Assembly: GCF_051106095.1 (NCBI RefSeq)
Contig: NC_135786.1
Location: 203,299,501-203,363,500, forward strand
DNA: 64,000 nt
Reading direction: 5' to 3'
DNA from: Pogona vitticeps
Lineage: Eukaryota; Chordata; Lepidosauria; Squamata; Agamidae
Positions within the stretch are counted from its first letter, which is position 1. The number at the start of each line of letters is the position of its first letter. A model generated the notes under the pieces. It searched no databases, was not told the DNA's origin, and was given only the letters and a program-made list of their open reading frames with translations. Below, in pieces: positions 1 through 11,441 of the stretch. The translations under genes were made by a program, and so were the position numbers.

Positions 1-59
1 CCATGTTAGGTAAAAGCATTACTATTTAAAAGCAACACAAATCCAAAATATCCCATTTT

Positions 60-345
60 AAAACCTCTCTTGGTCCATCTAAGGAAAAGCCTGCCTGAAC
101 AGAAAGGTGTGCTTGAGAAAGGATAGCAAAGATGGAACCAGCCTGGTTTCCAGTGGGAGGGAGTTACAAAGTTTGGGAGCAACAACAGAGAAGGCTCTCT
201 CCTGTGCCCCCACCAAATGCATTTGTGATGGTGGTGGAAATATGCATAAGGAATACTGTATTACCTAAAGCACTTCATAAGCATAGAAGGTCTTTGTGCA
301 TTTATGACTCCACAGGACCCAGTATCTAAAATGGACCCAATATCT
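60..345 (+). repeat. Degenerate LINE-like fragment (possibly L2)
   Basis: The stretch around gggagttacaaagtttggg and gagaaggctctctcctg resembles a motif seen repeatedly in reptile L2/CR1-like LINE remnants (a failed prefix-suffix of a longer copy). It is heavily diverged and the family call is weak. The rest of 346-604 is SBSPON intron 2 sequence with nothing I recognise. Confidence 0.25.
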
Positions 346-604
346 AAAAAGTAGACCAATTTCTGATCTTCCTGGACATACTGTACATCTTATGTCAGCT
401 TGTGCAGAACCATGTTTCTATGACTGAAGGAGCTTACCTTGATCTTTCCTCCCTCTTAAATAAATTAACAAAGAAAAGTAACAGTCCTGAAGTATATTCT
501 GTGCATTTTGTTTTGCCACATTCAGTTTCAAGTAAAAAATAACTCTGTTTTAAAGGATTTAAGCCACATGATTACAAATTCAAAAAGATAGTATGCACAT
601 GTAC

Positions 605-799
605 CATGACCTTCTCCACAATCCTGACCCTCATAGTTAGCATATTCCAGGCAGCCAGCTTTCTCTTCTAATGGAGGACAGGGCTCCCCACCATTTTTGG
701 GGTCCTGTTGTACACTGCGTGTACGCATACGGAAGTTGGGTTTGCACTGCTCTGCACAGCCACTCCAGTGGCTCCATTCTCCAACTATGCACGGAAGAC
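605..799 (-). CDS. SBSPON: SBSPON coding exon 2 (thrombospondin type 1 domain)
   Basis: This exon encodes the thrombospondin type 1 repeat of SBSPON, a secreted extracellular-matrix protein whose detailed role is poorly known. Visible landmarks are GEWSHWSGCAEQC, the basic FRMRTRS strand, NGGEPCPPLEEKAGC and EGQDCG, in the order expected for the family. The acceptor reads tttgcag at 800-806. The first base completes a Gly codon begun in exon 1, giving ACPG then LPCIVGEW. I place the donor after CATG at 605 (intron GTACAT), which makes the exon 195 nt, phase 1 at both ends, as is usual for TSP1 exons. A donor one codon-plus upstream (GAAG followed by GTCATG) is possible but weaker. Later exons lie beyond the left edge. 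The gene name rests on the pairing with the somatomedin-B exon at 6645-6873 and remembered similarity to the human protein. Confidence 0.9.
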
Positions 800-1471
800 C
801 TGCAAAGAAATGTAAGAATATTGTCACTTTATAATGAAACCTACTGGAATTACTGTAGGTAACTCTAAATCCAATTCTTCTCATTTGCTTGTAACATTTA
901 GTGAGATGTGGTGACTTGTTATTACACACTCCCCTCCCCATTCAATACTATACTGTATACTGGCAACTTACATGGAAATTGTACAGGGGAACCATACAGG
1001 CAAATCTAACAATATTTTATGAAGAAGAAGAGGTCAACACCAAACACCTGCCATTTTCTTAATCTTTGAGTTCAATGTTAACAGCTAATTCTGCATTGTA
1101 AGGAGACTTGCCCTGTGAAGGAAAGCTTACTGAAAGATTGCTTGAGGGAACTACACTGCATTGTCCTCACCTGGCAAATATACAAAGAACCTAGATGCAT
1201 TCATGGCTTTGGTTCCTTCATATGGCCTTCTAATGCATGGGAGTTTTTAAGTGGACCTCTGTTCAGGTATAGGAATAATATTTTCATTTTAGATACCAGG
1301 TCCTGCATTTTTTTTTTTATTCTCCTTTCCCCACCCCCTCCCTGCCTTTTTTAAAAGGGAAACATAGTTCACGACTGAGGTTCTCCATATAGCTTGGGTC
1401 TCGGCTATGTAAAATACTCCACGGGTGCATTCAGACAACACAATGAACAAGAGGTTGTAGGGACCCCAGCT

Positions 1472-1510
1472 TATCATGAACGTCTCCACAATCCTGATCC
1501 TCATAGGTAG
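1472..1510 (-). repeat. 39-bp near copy of the end of SBSPON exon 2
   Basis: On the minus strand this stretch matches 602-640, the last part of SBSPON exon 2, at about 34 of 39 positions. In the frame of exon 2 it would read YEDQDCGDVH, against YEGQDCGEGH in the real exon. A possible acceptor (tttgcag) lies just upstream on the minus strand, near 1525-1535. Similarity stops abruptly on both sides. It looks like a partial exon duplication rather than a working exon, because the rest of the TSP1 domain is missing. Confidence 0.6.
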
Positions 1511-1699
1511 TAACCTGGCTTTCACTGCAAACTAATTCTACTTGCACTGGGATAGTTAAAGAAGGCACAAAAGCAATTCTACAATGAATGATGGGTTATT
1601 TGTCTCATGGTGGAAGACATAAGACAGAGAGACAACTCCTGCTTAGTTTGAGCATCACACTAAACAGTGACCCAAAGTCACTTTGTGTTTAATAATTTG

Positions 1700-1935
1700 G
1701 TAGCAGAGGCTAATGGCTTATGCATATCAGAATTCCTCTAAATTCTAACATAGTGTGACAAGGAAACTCAGTCATACTGTAACAAGGTAACAACAACAAC
1801 TTTCTGCCCTGAGACTGTGCAGCTGACCTAAGGCCACACAGGCTCGCTGTTCTCCTGGGAAGCCCAGCGGGGAATTGAACTTCTAATATTTGTCTCAACA
1901 GCCAGATACCTAAACCACTGAGCTATCCAGCTAAA
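1700..1935 (-). mobile_element. tRNA-derived SINE
   Basis: Read on the minus strand the element starts with a tRNA-like head. It has an A-box-like tagctcagtggtttagg and a B-box-like gttcaattcccc, followed by a body containing ccttaggtcagctgcacag. Related copies with the same head occur at 10755-11000, 46905-47110 and 59165-59235, all on the minus strand. The copy is diverged, and no target-site duplication could be fixed. Confidence 0.6.
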
Positions 1936-2991
1936 TTAGAACTAAAGTAGAAGTTCTTAAATTGTGATATACTGTACAAGCCCTGGTGGCATGTAACTTC
2001 CAGTCATGTCGTCTGCAGAACAGCTGAGAATATCCCTAGACAGCCTCATACTCTGTTGGCTTTTTCGGATCCTCGCAAGAATCTGTTGATGTTTGCCTAT
2101 GGTTAGTGTAACTTGCTACAGCTAATTACAGTGAATTGACAAGGTGCAGGGGTGCGTGTCACCTATGCAGTTGGATGTATGACCATGAATATCATTAATT
2201 AGTCAGAATAACATATGCAAACACCAACAAGATCCTGACCAACAGTCAAGATGATTCTTGCTCTACCCCTGAGTAGATAATCTAGCAAATTAATAGAGTA
2301 ATAGCCTATGCCCCTGCTTTATATCTCACTTGACAGGATATTACTTACTAAAAGAAAAGCAGATCAATCACATCAGGAAGGCAAATTTATAATGATTAAA
2401 ATCTGAATTATCTGCTTTGATTCATAAATGTAAAAAGTTAGTACAGACGTTCCCTGTGATTCCACCCATATTTAGATGGCCTGCAAGCAAAGAGAAGTTT
2501 GAGAATTGCTATACAGTATTAAAGGATCTAGGCAATTACTGTTATAATAACCTCATAAGGATAATGTACCAGAACATCAGAAAAATATGTGCTAGGAATG
2601 CAGATTTTTTTAATCTAGGAAGAACAGATAAAATAAATGAAAATCATTTTAAAGCCATCTCCTGTTTTCTGTCAATGTAGCTTGAATGCCCTTAAACGCC
2701 CCACCTCATAACTGAAAGCCTCTCCCCTCCTCATTCCAAAAAGAACATCCACCCAACTCTAATTTACAGTCTTTCTTTGGAATCCCTTTATTGTAAAATG
2801 TTTCATATTTCTATAGAACATTATTGCATTGTGTATGAGAGCAATATTTTTCCATCTGCAGTCCAGTGCAAAACTTTGAAGATCAAATGATGGAAAGCAA
2901 TAGTATACACTATAGATGGTGGCTTAAACAACCCTCCAGAAACTTTTCATCCCTCTAGGCATGCAGCTGGCGGTTGAAGAGTCTGCTAAGG

Positions 2992-3127
2992 CAGTGGTAC
3001 CCAACCTTGGGCTTCCAGATGTTCTTGGACTTCAACTCCCAGAAATCCTGGCCAGCAGAGGTGGTGGTGAAGGCTTCTGGGAGTTGTAGTCCAAGAACAT
3101 CTGGAGGCCCAAGGTTGGGGATCACTG
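2992..3127. mobile_element. Palindromic hAT-type MITE, 136 bp
   Basis: This is a compact non-autonomous DNA transposon. The left end cagtggtacccaaccttggg pairs with the right end as an inverted repeat, and the two halves form a near-perfect palindrome around ccagcagaggtggtgg. Flanks TGCTAAGG (2984-2991) and TGCTGAGG (3128-3135) are an 8-bp target-site duplication with one mismatch. TSD length and terminal sequence point to the hAT superfamily. It has no coding capacity. A same-length sister copy is at 46276-46411. Confidence 0.85.
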
Positions 3128-3696
3128 TGCTGAGGAACACCTTTGTATTGGCTTGATTGGCAATATCATCATCAGTATATTTGTATATTGCTTTTGTTCA
3201 AATGGCTTATAACACAATCAGGAAAGTTTACACAGTAAACGGCTTCCAGTTAACTCATACAAGGCAAGATTTATGTAATGATATAAATACACTATACATC
3301 TAACACAAATATTAAACAATCCAATCACACTAACACTTTACAAAAGGCAAATAAGAAAGAAAGATATTCAGGTAACAGCAAAGCAATACATTTTATCCAA
3401 AGCTAATCATTGTCTCTGCCACAAATCCTAAAATCCTCTACCTCCTACTGTCTAGGCATGTTAAATGGCTACAAAGCTGTCTGTAGGATTACTAAGAATT
3501 ACTAATGCTCTTTGGATATGCATTTAATAATTATTAATGTATTATTATAATTATTAATGTGCCACATATAGAATGTTTCACAGATATATTACTTTGAGAA
3601 ATTGTTTAAATTCTTGTGCTTTATGTGTACTGATAGCATGCAACTTCGTAAAACAATACATCATATCGACATCAGAACTCATTATTTGCTATCAAG

Positions 3697-3743
<47 letters not shown>

Positions 3744-3745
3744 CT
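3697..3745 (+). repeat. ATGATA/AAT microsatellite
   Basis: Short tandem array of aatgat units passing into aat units. Confidence 0.9.
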
Positions 3746-3911
3746 TACAACTTCCATACACCACTTACTTCCCAATTAACAACATACATATGTTACAATC
3801 ATTGTCCTATTATGCTCTTTTGTTTCTTCATATGTCCCTAAATTATAGCCAAGATTCAAATCAAGCAGGTATTAGGCACTTAAAGCAGTGGCCAATGATG
3901 GAAACAGACAA

Positions 3912-3918
<7 letters not shown>

Positions 3919-3944
<26 letters not shown>

Positions 3945-3946
3945 GG
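3919..3946 (+). repeat. Homopolymer A run
   Basis: An uninterrupted A run of nearly 30 bases. It could be the tail of an old retroposed copy, but nothing upstream identifies one. Confidence 0.8.
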
Positions 3947-5039
3947 AAACAATTCCCTTCCTGGTGGGAGAATTCTTGGAGCTATAGTTCACAAAAGCAA
4001 GTTGTCTAAGCTTTGAGTTTGAAGCAACAATCTTCAAGAAACATCTTCAATAAGACCAGATGGCACATCTGACTATACTTAGCTACAAATGCTAAAGAAT
4101 AGTTAAAGTGTAAGACAAACACAGGATTCACCAAAATATTCAATTGTGAGTTGAGTTTAATGGATGGCATTTGCAGAGCAGAAATGACAAGGAAAAAAGG
4201 GGATACTGAGAACTTCCTCATCCATCAATTCTCCCTCACAACTGCTTCTTCTTTCAAGGTCCCTCCTACCTCACCTAGACTTAGAGGGCTGGATGGAAGA
4301 GTATTATTTAAAACAGGCTTGCAGTGAAGTTTGGAGAGAAGAATTAATGTAACAGGATAGCTAAGCAGTAACTCGTTCTCTCAATAAATAATTTTTATGG
4401 GAAAATACCTCTACATTAGCATTAGGAGATAAAACTCCTTGTCTTGAAATATATTGATGCACCTTCAAATTATTCTGCATACTAATTTGTATATTAAATA
4501 CTTCCAGTTTAAATGATCCCATGACCAGCTAGGAGGTGATCATCAAATTGATTCTACACTCCAAGGCAGAATGCTTCCTTCTGCAGCCTTCCTCCATACT
4601 TTGCAGAGTAATCCATGTAATCCATTCCACAATGTACCAAACAGAGCAGAAGAAAGCCCAGTGCACCCATCCAGGATGCCTGACGAGCAGGCGAGCTCCA
4701 TGCCATTGAAGCAAATAAGTTTACGCTTACATGCTGCGAGAGAGAAAAGTCATGATAATCATGAATATTTGTTCTAAATAATAAAAAAAGGAGTGTTCTT
4801 CTATTTGTCTTTGGGCTGTGGGCCTCTAGAGTTCACATCTGAAAGCCATCACTATACACCTGCTCCTTTTTAATCAGCTGTGAAAAATTATTCAAAGGAT
4901 GAATCAATGTTTTTGCAACCTTTTAAAAAATATTTCAAGGGGTGGGTGCTCAAATTGAAAAGGAAGAGTCCTCTGGGTTTCAGAGAACTGGCTCCAGATG
5001 CTTAAAAAAATGCAGAAGGGAGGTGATGGTAGCTATGTT

Positions 5040-5150
5040 ACTCGGTCTCAGCAAACACAACAATGAATCTTGTGGTACTTATAACATGTTTTCCTCAGCA
5101 TAATCTTTCATGGACTGCAGCTCACTGGCAACTGATCAAGTGGACAGCTG
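5040..5150 (-). repeat. Fragment of a common amniote interspersed repeat
   Basis: On the minus strand it reads gtccatgaaagattatgctg and then accacaagattc, the hallmark of a reptile repeat usually seen as a short 3'-end fragment. Sister fragments are at 15600-15690 and 50795-50900. I cannot assign the family with confidence. Confidence 0.4.
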
Positions 5151-6519
5151 TCCATAAGAGTTTATCACGATTAAAACTTAGGTTTTTGAGATGTTGTGCT
5201 TCTGCGTATACAGTATTTAAAAGTAACGTTTTAAAAGCTTTGACTAAAATCTAGCAGAGTCAGTGTGTAGGACTTGGGGATTTCATTATGTTCCCCTACT
5301 TTTCCTCCAACAATTCAAGCAGAGAGGTTAGAAAAGGAGGGGGAACAAATAGCTATAAAGGAAGTTTTATAGCTATTTGCTATAAAATATATATCTGTGG
5401 GGTGTTTTTTTCCTTACAATGCAATGCAGCTATGTATGTACCTTTTTCTTTAATATCCTGGCTCCTTTTTTTCCTACCATGTCTACACCTGTTGTTCTTC
5501 TAGATACACCTGGTCTTTTTATTTCTCTGGCTATAAGGGAAAGCCTTACCTACTTTTTCACTAGATGCTAGTAGATAGCAGAAGCAGTTGATGTATGTTG
5601 TGTCTGCTGGTATCTCATCTTTTACCTTGATATGCCTGCTTCTTCTTTGATTCAGCTTGCTTTATGTTTTTTCTCTTGAAGCCAAGTCATTTTGCTCTGT
5701 TTTACCAGCAACCTCTTTTTTGGTATGTATCCTTTGGTTTTTTTGTCTTGCATGTTTAGTAAGGTTTATGTTACATTTTTTTACATACAAGCTCTCAGTT
5801 TTCTTTTATTAAGCCGTGCATAGCAAATGTGTGGTTTTAATCCTGTTTGATATTTTTATAGTAGATATATATTGGATTGCTTCTTTATATATATTGTTTG
5901 TTTGCTCATTTCTTTTTCGTTCATTCACCTTCGCTGTTCACTGAGTATCCTACAAGGCTCTGGATACTCCCGTGGCCTTTTCTTTTAGAGCCAACAATTC
6001 CCAGTATTTATCTGGAAATATCTTTGAAAGCAAAGAATCCAACCATACTAACGTAAGGGTTACTGCATTTTCAATGGTATTTCATATTCCTATCTCTTGA
6101 GTTGAAAGCTCACAAACGAATTCTCAATGAACGCCTCCCTGAGTCACTTCCTTGCATTGATTGGTCTCTCGGCTTGATTTCCCGTATAAAAGAAAAACCA
6201 GGAAAGTGAGTTTTTTTTCCAAGCCTTATATAATGCTTTTTCTTACAGAATCCCTTGAGATCCGGGGCGGGAGGGTGGAGAATTGAACAGCGGCAAAAGA
6301 TCTTCAAAGCAAACGTTGGTAAGGAACGAAGTTTGGTCTGGCAGGTTTGGCAGTACAAAAGTTGGCCGTAGGCTTTCATATAGGATGATTGTAAACGGAA
6401 CGGCGGCTCCCCGGCGCTTTACCCCACAAGGCAATTACAGTACTTTCCGCTTCACCCATCGGCAAGGCTCAGCCCTGAACTGTGTTAAGAGGTCATCGGA
6501 GTTCAGAGGGCTTTGCCTC

Positions 6520-7480
6520 TGAGCAGGTGCAGAGTGCGCCCCCCCCCCGCTCAAATCATCATCGATCACTACACACCTCCAAATTCATTCAGTCCCTCCT
6601 CTTCTATCAACCTCTGAGCAGCCACTCCTCGCTCTCCGTCCTACCTGGGCACGCTTGGGCGTAGTCATAACAGCAGTCGCCGGTCAGCGGGCACGCCTCG
6701 TCGCAGTAGCAGGTGCCATAGGCTCTGTCGATGCGCCAACCCGTGCTGGTGCAGGTCGGGTCCCGGCCGGGGCAGCAGCGCCCTTCTTCCGCGCACCCCG
6801 CGCTAGCCCAGCCCCCGAACGCCACCAGCGCTACCCAAGGCATTAGGATGCCCGGCCCGGCCCTGGCGCCCATCTCCCCTCCTCAGAGGCAAAAAAAAAC
6901 TCGCCGCAGGAAGCCGAAGCAGCCTCCCTTGGGAGGGGGGTTGCCCTTCTGCCACGCCACGCCTCGCCCCCTCCCTCCCTCCGCGCACGCACTGGCTTCC
7001 TCAGAGATCCCGGCGAAGCAACTGACGTGAGGGACACGTCCAAGTTTTGCCGGCAACCGGGTGGGGGTGGGTGGGGGTGGAGGGGTCGCTCAGAATAAGA
7101 GTTACAATATTTTTTAAAGGCAGGAAGAGGACGCAAAGGAGTGGCCACCTGCTCGCCGTTCCCTCCGAGAAGGGCGGACTTCTGCGCGGGCGCGGGGGCT
7201 GTTCCCGTTGCGCGGGGAAGCGACGGATGCCCCCCGCCCGCTTATGCTCTGCGGGAAGGGCCAGGAACGCGCGCGCGGCGGGCAGCGGCTCCGGGCAGGA
7301 AGAGCCAAAGACCCGGGGTGGGTAGCCCTCGCCCCGCCTCTCCGGCACCCCCTGCGGCTGCCGCTGACCTCGTTCTGCCTCCTGCCGTGGCGCGGGACTC
7401 AGCGCCGGAGGGCCTCGCCAGGCTCTTCTTCCGAAGTTCTTAAGGCGGGAGGGAAGAGGAAGCCCCTGTAGTTTACCTCA
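6520..7480 (-). promoter_or_regulatory. CpG-rich promoter block of SBSPON
   Basis: GC content and CpG density rise sharply here compared with AT-rich flanks. The block covers SBSPON exon 1 and about 600 bases upstream of its ATG (the right side, since the gene runs on the minus strand). I see no convincing TATA box close to the ATG, so a CpG-island promoter with dispersed start sites is likely. Long open frames in this block on both strands are a by-product of high GC. Confidence 0.65.
6645..6873 (-). CDS. SBSPON: SBSPON coding exon 1 (signal peptide and somatomedin-B domain)
   Basis: This first coding exon encodes a signal peptide (about residues 1-25, hydrophobic core around LMPWVALVAFG, likely cut after ASA) and a somatomedin-B domain. 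The domain has closely spaced cysteines from residue 27 to 75, with motifs GRCCPGRDP, YGTCYCDEAC and GDCCYDY. The chosen ATG at 6873 has a G at -3 and a G at +4. A second in-frame Met at residue 11 would leave a shorter signal peptide. The donor follows CCCAG at 6645 (intron GTAGGA), leaving phase 1, which fits the acceptor of the exon at 605-799. The exon sits inside a CpG-rich block. The protein is expected to be secreted. The order signal peptide, somatomedin B, TSP1 is diagnostic for SBSPON (older name RPESP). Confidence 0.92.
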
Positions 7481-8954
7481 CGACATGAACACCGGTATTG
7501 GGATTGAAGGATTCCTGGGTAGGTGCAGAGAGCGCGCAAATTCATAACTGGCTGAATGGCGCGAGTTAGGATGGTATTTCCAGACAGACTTAAAGCCGCC
7601 GCACGAGCATTTTATTTTCTGTAGAATAAGGCCCGTGTTTAAAGTATTCAAAGAGCTCTTTTCGGTAACACTTGTGAACCATTTTTTAAAATTACAATAA
7701 AGAAATATATTATAATATTACTATATTATTGCCTCCAAGGAATTAAAGGCAGAGTGCATGTCTCCTTATTTTATCCTCAGAAAAACACTGAGAAGCCGCT
7801 TTCAAAACATTCACATGGTATTTTGCAGCAAAACACAGGAAGGGTCTTGTGATTTGGGCTATGCATGAGGAAATTTTGTTTTACAATATTTTGTTGTTCC
7901 CTAATTTGGTTCCTTTGGGGGTGTTTCTTTTTTTCTGTTCCGGTTTTGTATTTCGCATACAGGTCTTTCATTTAGTACAAGAGAAAAGCTTCTGTGCTGT
8001 GTTCTACCCCCCCCCCTTTTTTTAGTGGCTGTTCAAGAGCACTAAACAACTCTTTAAAATTATTCCAAAGAAGCAGGGGCAAGGCAACAGGGAATCGATC
8101 TACTCCAAAAGTAGGCAACAGTACATGAGGGGAAAATATCATCCTCAGTCCTATACAGACACTTGTTTGTATTATCATGTTCAAAACCAGAATTAGAGTT
8201 CAGGGCCACCCGCTCAGCACAACAAACCCTCTTGGCCTGGGCAGCACAATGGAAAAAATGCAAGGATGCTTTCAACCAGAAAGGCACGAATGCTTGGTAC
8301 ACTGCCTGCCTGGTACTCACCAAAGCAACCAACAATATACTGTAATACCAAGAATAAGAGAAATGCACACACAGTCCAGTGTCATACTGGCAAAGTTGAC
8401 CCCACTGGTCCACAGAACCCCACAGAAGCAAACAAAACAATCTTGACCAGAACAACCCCCACAAAAATAAACACTTTTAATAGAATAAACACACATTAAG
8501 CAAATAATATTTAAAAATCAATTAAATAGGGAAAGCATCCTCCGGGGAGGGAGGGATAGCAAATAAAAAAGCTTCTCACAAGAATTAAGAATAGCAAACA
8601 GGAAAATAAAAGAGAAAAAATAAAATTAAAGCCCCAATTGAACCAAAATTATTCAAATTTAGGGAGAATTCTCGATTAATTTTCTTTGAGTCCAGCAAGA
8701 AGCAACGAAAATAATCCAAGACAGGAAAGGGGAAAACACAACAAGTTACATGAACCTGACAGGAACGCTGAGAGAAGTCACAGATGACCTAGTTAGATTT
8801 TATGTAATGAGGGCATTGTTGTTATATGCTGTGAAGTGGGTTTTTCTGTAACAAGGTAAGAGGGTTCTCTCTCTCAAAATATTCAAATAGTGTAACAAGT
8901 AGTGAGCACTAATTAGTTTTTAAACACTATAATATGTGTGTGCCTTTGTGTTTG
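7481..8954. other. Intergenic DNA upstream of SBSPON, no gene seen
   Basis: AT-rich sequence to the right of the SBSPON CpG block. I see no exon with good splice borders and no repeat I can name with confidence, apart from a C/T-rich run near 8007-8025. Confidence 0.6.
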
Positions 8955-9330
8955 TATGTGTGTGTTACATGCTATCAAGTGATTTCTGATTTATGGTGAG
9001 TCTATTAATTCCTGATTTCCCAATATGTCCTATTCTTAAGTAGGATTTTTTTAAACTCACCTTCCCAGCTCTATTATGTGCAATCTTGATAGTCAGATCC
9101 CATGAGGAGCCTTGTGCATAGTCTCATTGATATGTACAGATCCTCACCCAGCTAAGGATATGTACACAAATGCTTGCTTTCATAAGCACATGATATACCT
9201 TTAGCTGTAGCAGGGGGACTAGGTGATGGATCTGCATTGTTCACAGGGATTCAACCACTTGTCCTGTTCCTTTTCCCAAATACCAACCAGTGATCATATG
9301 ATGACTCTCTGCTCGGTCTCTCCCATCTGC
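8955..9330 (-). mobile_element. Old RTE-type LINE 3'-end fragment
   Basis: The motif tgctatcaagtgatttctga, followed by a motif resembling aatatgtcctattctta, is the reversed 3' end of an RTE-family LINE. Related sequence ends the copies at 17311-18055 and 24225-25290. Strongly diverged, and the boundaries are approximate. Confidence 0.35.
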
Positions 9331-9599
9331 AGTACCAGGAAACATGAGGAGGACAAGGGAAGTACTGAAGTGATGCTTTAAGAGCCAACTAAGTCCTGGC
9401 CTTGAAACTTAGCTGCTTCTGAAAAAGACAATTTGAACTAAATTCTCTAACCTTCCCTATAGGGAGGTGTGAGAGTTCAGTGTTCTGCTCCAACTCTTTT
9501 TCAAAGAATGCACCCACTCTCCTTGGTTTAGAAATGGGGGTAACATTTATTGGGGTATTTAATAACAGTCCAGTGTCCACAAAGGCATTCCGAACATTC

Positions 9600-9810
9600 T
9601 CTCCCTTAGACAACAGGTCTGAAGGAGGGGTTCCAGTCATCAGCCTTGGAGGGGTTCTTTCCCTGGCTATTCCAGGGTCTGAGCCACTCCGGTGGGGTTT
9701 CAGAGTTCAATAGTAGCTCCTCCTCTCCTTCCAGTAGGGTGATAGTGTCTTCGTCTTGAATGTCCACCCAGTCACACTCTCTGGGGGATTCCCCCGTCTC
9801 TCATGGGCCT
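9600..9810 (-). other. Unidentified coding-like stretch
   Basis: On the minus strand one frame reads as acidic protein-like sequence (for example DWVDIQDEDTITLLEGEEE, then PPEWLRPW) over roughly 60 codons. It has no Met start or splice borders that I can support. It may be a remnant of a retroelement protein; I do not recognise it. Confidence 0.3.
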
Positions 9811-10754
9811 CCAGGACTTCCTTCTCACTTTATCTTAACAATGATCCTATAAAACAGGTCAGGTTGAGGCATGGCTCATCTAAGATCACCCCATGGTTGA
9901 GTGGAAATTTTAATTTAGATTAAGTTGTAATCCAACAGCACTGTATGACTATGATCATTGAGGAAATGGCTGACCTAGACATATCATGCATGAATACATG
10001 ATATGGCAATAATATTATTGTCATATGAACTGGGTATTAAACATTAAATGCTATATTTTACAAGTAAAATTCACAATAAAGACATCTATTAATATTTTGT
10101 AAGTCCAGAAATACCCGTTTTTGCTTGATATTTGTCACTGTGAGGCAGAAGAAAAAACTTGGACTAGAGCTGCTGGTGGGCTGAAATTTCTGAGCCTAGG
10201 ACTAATACTATAGTTTAAAAAATATGGCAGAGAACTAAGAGATTTTCTCTTTTCATCTCTATGGTGCAGCCTGCCTTCCAAGTGAAAATACCAGGTACAT
10301 TTATAAATACACTTTGGAATTACCTGGGTATAATTTTTGAAGCCATCTAGAAGATTTTTGTATCTTGTACCTAGGATAATATAACCAAAATTTGAAAGGC
10401 ATAATTTAATGCAAAAAAAACCCTTATAAATAAAAAAAGCTTAAAAAGAGAGATTATATCTGTAACAGTCTATTAGAAACAAAGGAACAGGTGTGAAATG
10501 TGGATGGTCTCATTTAAAAGTTTTATCTGTCTTTAAGTTATAAAGCAAGTTTTTTTTAAAGGGGAGAGCTAGTGCAAAAGCAATCGTTAAGTTGTAAGAA
10601 CAAGTACGTAGTGTCTTAAAATACTGAAGAATATGTTAATCATCATCATCATCATCATCATAAACAACTTAGTTTTTTGTTAAAACATGTATCTGTTATA
10701 TAATAGCAGTCAATGTTTTTGTAATTTTGACTGTGCCTGGAGTTTTTTAATGAT

Positions 10755-11000
10755 GATGATGATGATGATGATGATGTGTCATCCAGTCAGTTCTGATTTA
10801 TGGCAATGCTTTTCCAGGGTTTTATAGATACACAGTCCTCAGAAATAGTTTACCATTTCTTTCTTCTCAGGGTGGTCTGGAATTATGTTGCTTGGCCAGG
10901 ACCACATAGACCGGCTTTTCTCCTGGGAGATGCAGTGGAAATCGAAGCTTTGGCCAGGTGTTCAAACTCACTAAGCTATCCAACCAGAGAACGTTACATG
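10755..11000 (-). mobile_element. tRNA-derived SINE with an ATC-repeat tail
   Basis: Read on the minus strand: head tggatagcttagtgagtt, B-box-like cttcgatttccact, a body, then a 3' end ttgccataaatcagaactga that resembles the end of RTE-type LINEs, and finally an ATC trinucleotide tail (plus-strand GAT array, 10751-10776). A second CAT array at 10640-10660 lies close by. The shared end suggests mobilisation by an RTE LINE, an inference from the known SINE/LINE tail rule. Confidence 0.6.
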
Positions 11001-11441
11001 AACAAAAATCCTGCATACTAATAGTGGCCTTATTCTTTGAGTGCTAGTACAGACAAAACAGTGCTATCCACGTACACAAAGAAGTTATCAGTAGGTGTGG
11101 AGGAAGATGAAAGATTGAAGAAGTACTTTCATGCTATGTAAAAGCCATCAGGGAAAAGCCCAGGTGGAGGAAGAGGCTAAATATATTGCAATGAAGACTA
11201 AGAAACTTACTGGCCACAGAACAATGGGTATCCATCATATAATGCTGAACACTAATCTTGTTGGATTTCAGAAGACACATAGGATCAGGTCTTGGTTAGT
11301 ATTTGGATGAAGGACTATCAATAATTGTCAGGGATGTCCAGGTAGGAATACAAATCCTGCCTGTAACCAAGGTGAGCCACTACAAGCAGAGCTGATTATA
11401 CAAGTATAGATGGACTATTATCTAATTCGGTTAAGACTCTT

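Larger units (their letters stand above)
800..6644 (-). other. SBSPON intron 1
   Basis: This intron runs from the donor at 6644 to the acceptor at 800. It holds a 39-bp near copy of the end of exon 2 (1472-1510), a tRNA-derived SINE (about 1700-1935), a 136-bp hAT MITE (2992-3127), an ATGATA/AAT microsatellite, an A-run and a fragment of a common amniote repeat near 5040-5150. I see nothing else I can support in 2000-2980, 3140-3690, 3950-5040 or 5160-6500. Confidence 0.75.
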
